9,454 nucleotides of DNA, from positions 1-9,454 of the forward strand of contig CABTAA010000051.1 of assembly GCA_902482615.1 (NCBI GenBank), in the 5' to 3' direction. The notes under the pieces are model-generated. The model was not told the origin of the DNA. It was given only the letters and a program-made list of their open reading frames with translations, and did no database searches. Both the position numbers and the translations under genes were made by a program. This document shows positions 5,988 through 9,454 of the stretch, one piece after another; the stretch's first letter is position 1, and each line of letters opens with the position of its first letter. The stretch is from an uncultured Collinsella sp. (GTDB taxonomy: Bacteria; Actinomycetota; Coriobacteriia; Coriobacteriales; Coriobacteriaceae).

Positions 5988-6004
5988 ATCTACCGCTGGT
6001 AGAT
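5988..6004. promoter_or_regulatory. 17-base palindrome upstream of the unknown plus-strand gene
   Basis: ATCTACC and GGTAGAT form a perfect seven-base inverted repeat around GCT, 69 bases before the ATG at 6074. The size fits a dimeric repressor site. There is no U-tract, so it is not a terminator. No clear -35/-10 pair was found around it. Confidence 0.3.
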
Positions 6005-6073
6005 TACAACAATGCAGCACTCACGACCGATGGCACAATCGAACCGTCATCATTGCACGGATATCGAGGCGCC

Positions 6074-6484
6074 ATGGACGAAGAGCTTGATTACCTATGG
6101 GAGACCCTGGGGCTCGAGATCACTGCTGATCTTTGGCCCGAACGGGACAAAATCCATCCCACTCTGCGCCCCGCCATCACGGTGATGCAGGCAAAATACC
6201 GCCGTGCATCCTTTTTGATCATGCGGATGTCATGGCACGCGGGACTCCCCGACCTTAAGCGAATCCAGGCAAGCCTCGTCGAGCTGTCCGGTATGCCGAC
6301 CGTCATATCCGAGGCGCACCTGGAGCAGCGCCAGCGCGAGCGACTGCAACAGCAGCGGATTCCCTTTATCTGCCCCGGCGTTCAGGCATATCTGCCCTTT
6401 ATGGACGAGGAGTACTGGAGCGGCAAGCCCAACAAGCACGTAAAGGTCTACGATCCGCACGAATGGGCACAGCTCGAGGATTGA
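6074..6484 (+). CDS. Unrecognised small protein (136 aa), possibly related to a MarR-like family
   Basis: I do not recognise this gene with confidence. It encodes an acidic soluble protein without signal peptide or membrane segment. Two parts stand out: residues 33-60, where RPAITVMQAKYRRASFLIMR looks like a strand-helix segment, and the C-terminal part, where IPFICPGVQAYLPFMDEEYW sits after an Arg/Gln-rich helix. A similar 'RxRL..IPFI.PG.Q.YLPF' stretch occurs, from memory, in the N-terminal half of some Gram-positive proteins annotated as MarR-like regulators. The winged helix expected after it is absent here. The ATG at 6074 has a weak GAGG before it and is preferred over an in-frame TTG at 6053 with no ribosome binding site. 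It ends facing the ArsC-like gene, 72 bases away, with no clear terminator between them. Confidence 0.65.
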   Translation: MDEELDYLWETLGLEITADLWPERDKIHPTLRPAITVMQAKYRRASFLIMRMSWHAGLPDLKRIQASLVELSGMPTVISEAHLEQRQRERLQQQRIPFICPGVQAYLPFMDEEYWSGKPNKHVKVYDPHEWAQLED

Positions 6485-6556
6485 GCCGAGCGAGCCCGCC
6501 GATGGAAAACACATCCCACGCCGATCACTCAAAACGGGTCGCACTTTCCGGAGCCG

Positions 6557-6916
6557 CTACAGCAACGCCTCGGCCCAAGCCGCTTCCCTAAAGCCGGGAA
6601 TCGCAAAGTCGTCGCCCACCAGCAGCGGACGCTTGACCAGCATGCCGTCGGTCGCCAGCAGCTCGTAGCACTCCCGATCCGTCATGCCCGCATCCAAACG
6701 CGCCTTCAGGCCCAGCTCTCGATATTTCATGCCCGACGAATTAAAGAAGCGCCGCACCGGCAGCCCCGAACGAGCGATCCAGGTCGCAAGCTCATCAGCC
6801 GTGGGATTGTCCAAAACGATATCGCGGTCGATATACTCTACCCCATGTTCGTCCAGCCATGCCTTGGCCTTCTTACAGGTCGAGCACTTGGGATATTCAA
6901 CAAACAATACCGCCAT
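6557..6916 (-). CDS. ArsC/Spx-family thioredoxin-fold protein
   Basis: This 119-residue protein belongs to the arsenate reductase (ArsC)/Spx/YffB-like family with a thioredoxin fold. It has the CxxC pair at C11 and C14 (YPKCSTCKKAKAWL), NSSGMKYRELGLK near residue 60, and LVKRPLLVGD near 95, whose Arg-Pro is typical of the family. The ATG at 6916 follows AAAGGAAA at suitable distance; the longer reading from 7000 has no supporting site. The CSTCKKA form is more like the Spx/YffB branch than the CGTSRNT arsenate reductases, so a thiol-redox or regulatory role is as likely as arsenate reduction. No ars genes are nearby, which weakens the arsenic reading. It lies 122 bases downstream of the VanZ-like gene on the same strand, with no recognised promoter in the gap. 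Confidence 0.9.
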   Translation of the reverse strand: MAVLFVEYPKCSTCKKAKAWLDEHGVEYIDRDIVLDNPTADELATWIARSGLPVRRFFNSSGMKYRELGLKARLDAGMTDRECYELLATDGMLVKRPLLVGDDFAIPGFREAAWAEALL

Positions 6917-7038
6917 GGGATTTCCTTTCTTAGAGAAAACAGGTGTATGGAAAACTGCACATCGACGACCGCTCGCGATTGCAGCCGTTATTGTAGTCAA
7001 TGTCGAAGCATAGGCAGTCGCGATGTCTCGTCTTAAGG

Positions 7039-7620
7039 CTAGCGCCTCGCATGGGCGCCGATCGGCCGAGTCGCATGGCGCACCAACGCCGCTGCCAGCA
7101 ATACCAACAGCATGGCGGTGATATAGCCCGCAGCATCGAATCCTAAATCGATAACGTCGAAATGCCTGCCGGGAACAAAGATCTTATGTACCTGATCGCC
7201 AACGGAGCAGGCGGCGCAAAAGAGCAATACGGGCACGCAACGGGAGCACACGCTCCACGGACGCCTGGAAAAGCAAGCCACGATCACCGAGGCGAACAAT
7301 CCGACGAAGAAAAACTCTACGGTATGGGCAACGCGACGGACGTTCGCGCCCACCCACATGCGAATGGAAGCAAGTCGACCAGACCGGACATTCGAGGCAG
7401 CCGAATCGGTGCCCCCGGTCATTCCGTTCTCCGTCTGGGCTTCACCCGTGGCATCGGCGGCCTGAACGCCCGTAGCCTGACCCTCCACCACACGCGCGGT
7501 GGACTCGCTCAGCAACGACGTCTCCACCGCATTTTGCTCCGTCAGCACCCAGATGCCCGCCAGCGTTGCAGCGAACAGAACGATCGCGGTCCATCCGATT
7601 ATTTGTTTTACGCGCGCCAA
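7039..7620 (-). CDS. VanZ-like membrane protein
   Basis: A 193-residue membrane protein with four hydrophobic segments, at about 8-26, 101-117, 128-140 and 166-180. VanZ-family marks are RVAHTVEFFFVGL (residues 96-108) and HKIFVPGRHFDVIDLGFDAAG (145-165), the usual 'H..E/Y..G' and 'HQ.FvpgR...D...N..G' pattern. VanZ proteins are linked with low-level teicoplanin resistance and other envelope effects, but most relatives have no proven role. A TTG at 7620 is taken as the start because AAAGGAGG lies seven bases before it; another TTG further up (7662) has no such site. Between segments one and two lies an Ala/Gly/Thr/Ser-rich stretch of about 55 residues (30-85) that looks disordered and probably sits outside the membrane. 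No van resistance genes are nearby. Confidence 0.85.
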   Translation of the reverse strand: MARVKQIIGWTAIVLFAATLAGIWVLTEQNAVETSLLSESTARVVEGQATGVQAADATGEAQTENGMTGGTDSAASNVRSGRLASIRMWVGANVRRVAHTVEFFFVGLFASVIVACFSRRPWSVCSRCVPVLLFCAACSVGDQVHKIFVPGRHFDVIDLGFDAAGYITAMLLVLLAAALVRHATRPIGAHARR

Positions 7621-7724
7621 GGGCCAACCTCCTTTTTTGAATATCAGCGAGTGTAGCCCCAAATGACATCGTCACCGTATCAAAATTTGAATCGCAACAG
7701 GAAGCGACAAAGCGACGCAAACCC

Positions 7725-8330
7725 CTACCCCGCCTCGCGCATCCAGCGATCAAACGTCCCCACGCACACGCCCAGGCATTTTGCTGCCTGGCTGCGGGTA
7801 ATATCGCCTGCCTCATAGCTATCGCGCACTAGCTCAAACTGAGGAGGGCACGGCTTGCGAGGTCGACCGAAACGGACCCCTCGCGCCCGCGCCGCTGCAA
7901 TTCCCTCCGCCTGGCGCCGATGGATATTCTCGCGTTCCACCTGCGCCACGTAGCTCAGCAGTTGCAGCACAATATCGACAATCAGGGTGTTGGTCACATC
8001 CGGCGCGCCGCTGGCCCTGACACGCGTGTCAAGCAATGGCATGTCCAACACCACAATGGCAACCCCGAGCTCCTTGGTAATGCGCCGCCATTCCTCAAGA
8101 ATCTCGGAGTAATTACGACCAAGTCGGTCGATAGAAAGCACCACCAGCACGTCCCCGTCTCCCAGGACGTGCAGCAGCTCGCGATAACGCGGTCGATCGA
8201 AGTCCTTGCCGCTCGCATGGTCGGCATAAATATTCGCCGAGCCCACGCCATAGGCGCCCAGCGCATCCAGCTGCCGATTAAGGTTCTGATCGCGCGAACT
8301 CACGCGCGCATAACCGTACACCGTCGCCAT
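7725..8330 (-). CDS. Serine recombinase (resolvase/invertase family)
   Basis: This 201-residue site-specific recombinase of the small serine family cuts and rejoins DNA through a serine-DNA link. The catalytic domain starts YGYARVSS, giving R9 and catalytic S11, then DQNLNRQLDAL. SIDRLGRN at 66-73 holds the two conserved arginines R69 and R72, and VERENIHRRQAEGIAAARARG (131-151) is the long helix leading to DNA. GRPRK marks the hinge to a C-terminal helix-turn-helix (about 164-200, SQAAKCLGVCVGTFDRWM). All key residues are present, so it is probably active. The ATG at 8330 is preceded by a GGGG-containing site; an extension to 8360 is possible but runs into the upstream inverted repeat. It stands alone, without transposase, partner genes or phage genes, so its role (resolvase, invertase or relic of an element) is open. 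Confidence 0.92.
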   Translation of the reverse strand: MATVYGYARVSSRDQNLNRQLDALGAYGVGSANIYADHASGKDFDRPRYRELLHVLGDGDVLVVLSIDRLGRNYSEILEEWRRITKELGVAIVVLDMPLLDTRVRASGAPDVTNTLIVDIVLQLLSYVAQVERENIHRRQAEGIAAARARGVRFGRPRKPCPPQFELVRDSYEAGDITRSQAAKCLGVCVGTFDRWMREAG

Positions 8331-8349
8331 CTCATCCCCGCTTTCTTGT

Positions 8350-8387
8350 AAACCTGCCAAAAGGGACAGGTTTATTTTGGTAGGTTT
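8350..8387. promoter_or_regulatory. Inverted repeat in front of the recombinase gene
   Basis: AACCTGCCAAAA (8351-8362) and TTTTGGTAGGTT (8375-8386) are inverted copies with one mismatch, around a 12-base spacer that holds a further CAGGTTT. More AGGT-type half-sites follow (TTTACCT, CAGGTAA up to 8407). On the minus strand a weak promoter (TTGAGA, 17 bases, TAAACC) may overlap. The cluster could be an autoregulatory operator or a binding site at which the recombinase acts; neither is shown. Confidence 0.45.
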
Positions 8388-8453
8388 TACCTCTCAAATA
8401 GCAGGTAAGCGGGCGGCCGAGCAGACGACAAGGTAGTCACGATTCAAATGCGA

Positions 8454-8477
8454 AGGGCGGTCCCGAAAGACCGCCCT
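8454..8477 (-). terminator. Hairpin after the RNase R gene, probable terminator
   Basis: A nine-base-pair perfect stem, AGGGCGGTC (8454-8462) with GACCGCCCT (8469-8477), closes a six-base loop 30 bases beyond the RNase R stop codon. On the minus strand only a poor T-tract (TTCGCATTT) follows, so termination may be partial. Confidence 0.6.
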
Positions 8478-8506
8478 CCGCTCTCTCGCCACGAGTCGGG
8501 ATTTAG

Positions 8507-9454
8507 CTAATGGATAAGCTTAAAGTCCAAGTGTCCACGCGTGGTATTGACGCGCGAGACCTCGATAATCACGCGCTGGCCCAGTTCATAGCGAGTCCCC
8601 GTGTCGGCGCCCGTCAGCGTAAGCGCGTCCTCGTCGAACTCGAGCCACTCGTTGCCCAGGCTCTTAATTGAAACCAGGCCCTCGACCTGTGTTAGGTCCA
8701 AGCGCACAAAGAGGCCCATGCTGCTAACCCACGAGACGGTTCCGGCATAGCGCTCACCCAGACGGTCCTCATAGTACTGGGCAATCTTGATCTTTTGCGT
8801 CGCATGGCTGGCGGCATCTGCCGCGCGCTCGGCATCGCTACATGCGCGGCAGATCTGCGGCAGAATGCGCGGCAGCGACTCGCGCCCCTTGCCGATCAGC
8901 CGCGGCGTACGGACCAAGGCGTCCTTGCCGCCGAGCTGCTCATAGGCCAACTGCAGTTTGAGCACGCGGTGCACCACCAGATCGGGGTAGCGACGGATGG
9001 GACTCGTAAAGTGACAGTAGCACGGCGCGGCGAGCGCAAAGTGGCCCTCGTTGCGCGGCTTGTACAGCGCGCGCTGCATGCTGCGCAGAAGCAGCGTGTT
9101 GACGAGCGGTGCGTTGGCCGTACCGGCGGCAGCATCAACTGCAGCCTGCAGCTCATCGGGGCTCCCCAGGGCAATACCGGCAGCACGGCGATCGTCGATG
9201 ATGCCTAGCTGCGCCAGCGCAACGGCGGCACCGTGCAGGCTATCGGGGCTCGGATCCTCATGCACGCGATAGCAGGCCTCGATATCACGGTCTGCCAGCC
9301 ACTCTGCAACGCACTCGTTGGCGAGCAGCATGGCTTCCTCGATAAGCGACGTGGCACACGAACGCTCACGCGCCACAATCTGCACGGGCACTCCGTCCTC
9401 ATCCAATAGAGCACGAATCTCGGCCGTGTCAAAATCGACCCAGCCGCGGGCGCG
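8507..9454 (-). CDS. rnr: Ribonuclease R, C-terminal part (cut by window edge)
   Basis: The visible 315 residues are the C-terminal half of an RNase II/RNase R exoribonuclease, which degrades RNA from the 3' end. The RNB catalytic domain runs from the edge with GWVDFDTAEI, through IEEAMLLANECVAEWL near residue 40, to the hallmark CHFTSPIRRYPDLVVHR near residue 150. An S1 RNA-binding domain follows from about residue 250 (YAGTVSWVSSMGLFVRL to HLDFKLIH). The protein stops right after the S1 domain, without the Lys-rich tail seen in Escherichia coli RNase R. RNase R works with SmpB and tmRNA in clearing stalled mRNAs, and the smpB gene lies 3.9 kb downstream on the same strand. The upstream half, including the cold-shock domains and the main aspartate cluster, lies outside the window, so RNase II cannot be fully excluded. 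Confidence 0.92.
   Translation of the reverse strand, partial: RARGWVDFDTAEIRALLDEDGVPVQIVARERSCATSLIEEAMLLANECVAEWLADRDIEACYRVHEDPSPDSLHGAAVALAQLGIIDDRRAAGIALGSPDELQAAVDAAAGTANAPLVNTLLLRSMQRALYKPRNEGHFALAAPCYCHFTSPIRRYPDLVVHRVLKLQLAYEQLGGKDALVRTPRLIGKGRESLPRILPQICRACSDAERAADAASHATQKIKIAQYYEDRLGERYAGTVSWVSSMGLFVRLDLTQVEGLVSIKSLGNEWLEFDEDALTLTGADTGTRYELGQRVIIEVSRVNTTRGHLDFKLIH

Noticed and set aside
6557..6916. Part of an arsenic-resistance operon
   Set aside because: No arsR, arsB/acr3 or arsA genes are near, and the CSTC motif points to the Spx/YffB-like branch as readily as to arsenate reductase.
7039..7620. Glycopeptide-resistance cluster because of the VanZ-like gene
   Set aside because: No vanH/A/X or two-component genes are present; stand-alone VanZ-like genes are widespread.

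Overview
The window looks like chromosomal DNA of a GC-rich Gram-positive bacterium. Strong AGGAGG-type ribosome binding sites, GC-rich third codon positions and the style of the proteins suggest an actinobacterium of the class Coriobacteriia, close to Collinsella. That placement is inferred from protein character only, without a database search. Most genes are on the minus strand. Only the Nramp transporter and one unrecognised gene are on the plus strand.

Layout, left to right. (1) The N-terminal third of glutamate synthase large subunit (gltB), minus strand, runs off the left edge. (2) A 520-base intergenic stretch holds a symmetric GTTTC/GAAAC site close to gltB. It also holds an array of three palindromic units with exact 40/80-base spacing, then the promoter and a candidate operator of the next gene. 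(3) An Nramp Mn2+/Fe2+ transporter (mntH), plus strand, is followed by a decayed fourth copy of the palindromic unit and a GC-rich hairpin. (4) A small rubredoxin-like protein and, upstream of it on the same strand, a flavin-reductase-like flavoprotein form a likely electron-transfer pair. (5) A TPR protein gene overlaps smpB (trans-translation). An unusual long hairpin lies between the smpB stop and a Rho-independent terminator. (6) tRNA-Gln(CTG) and tRNA-Glu(CTC) are transcribed together from a good promoter and closed by a terminator. (7) A plus-strand gene of unknown function (about 136 aa) faces an ArsC/Spx-family thioredoxin-fold protein. (8) A VanZ-like membrane protein and a solitary serine recombinase follow; an inverted repeat lies in front of the recombinase. 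(9) The C-terminal half of RNase R (RNB plus S1 domains), minus strand, runs off the right edge.

Functional links: RNase R and SmpB both act in rescue of stalled ribosomes, and their genes are often neighbours in Gram-positive bacteria. Here both lie on the same strand about 3.9 kb apart, with the recombinase, tRNAs and other genes between them. The flavoprotein and rubredoxin resemble the two halves of the fused high-molecular-weight rubredoxin known from Moorella. The most unusual feature is the palindrome array at 1481-1695, whose stems differ between units but change in a compensating way. I see no complete prophage, CRISPR locus, IS element or evident defence system.
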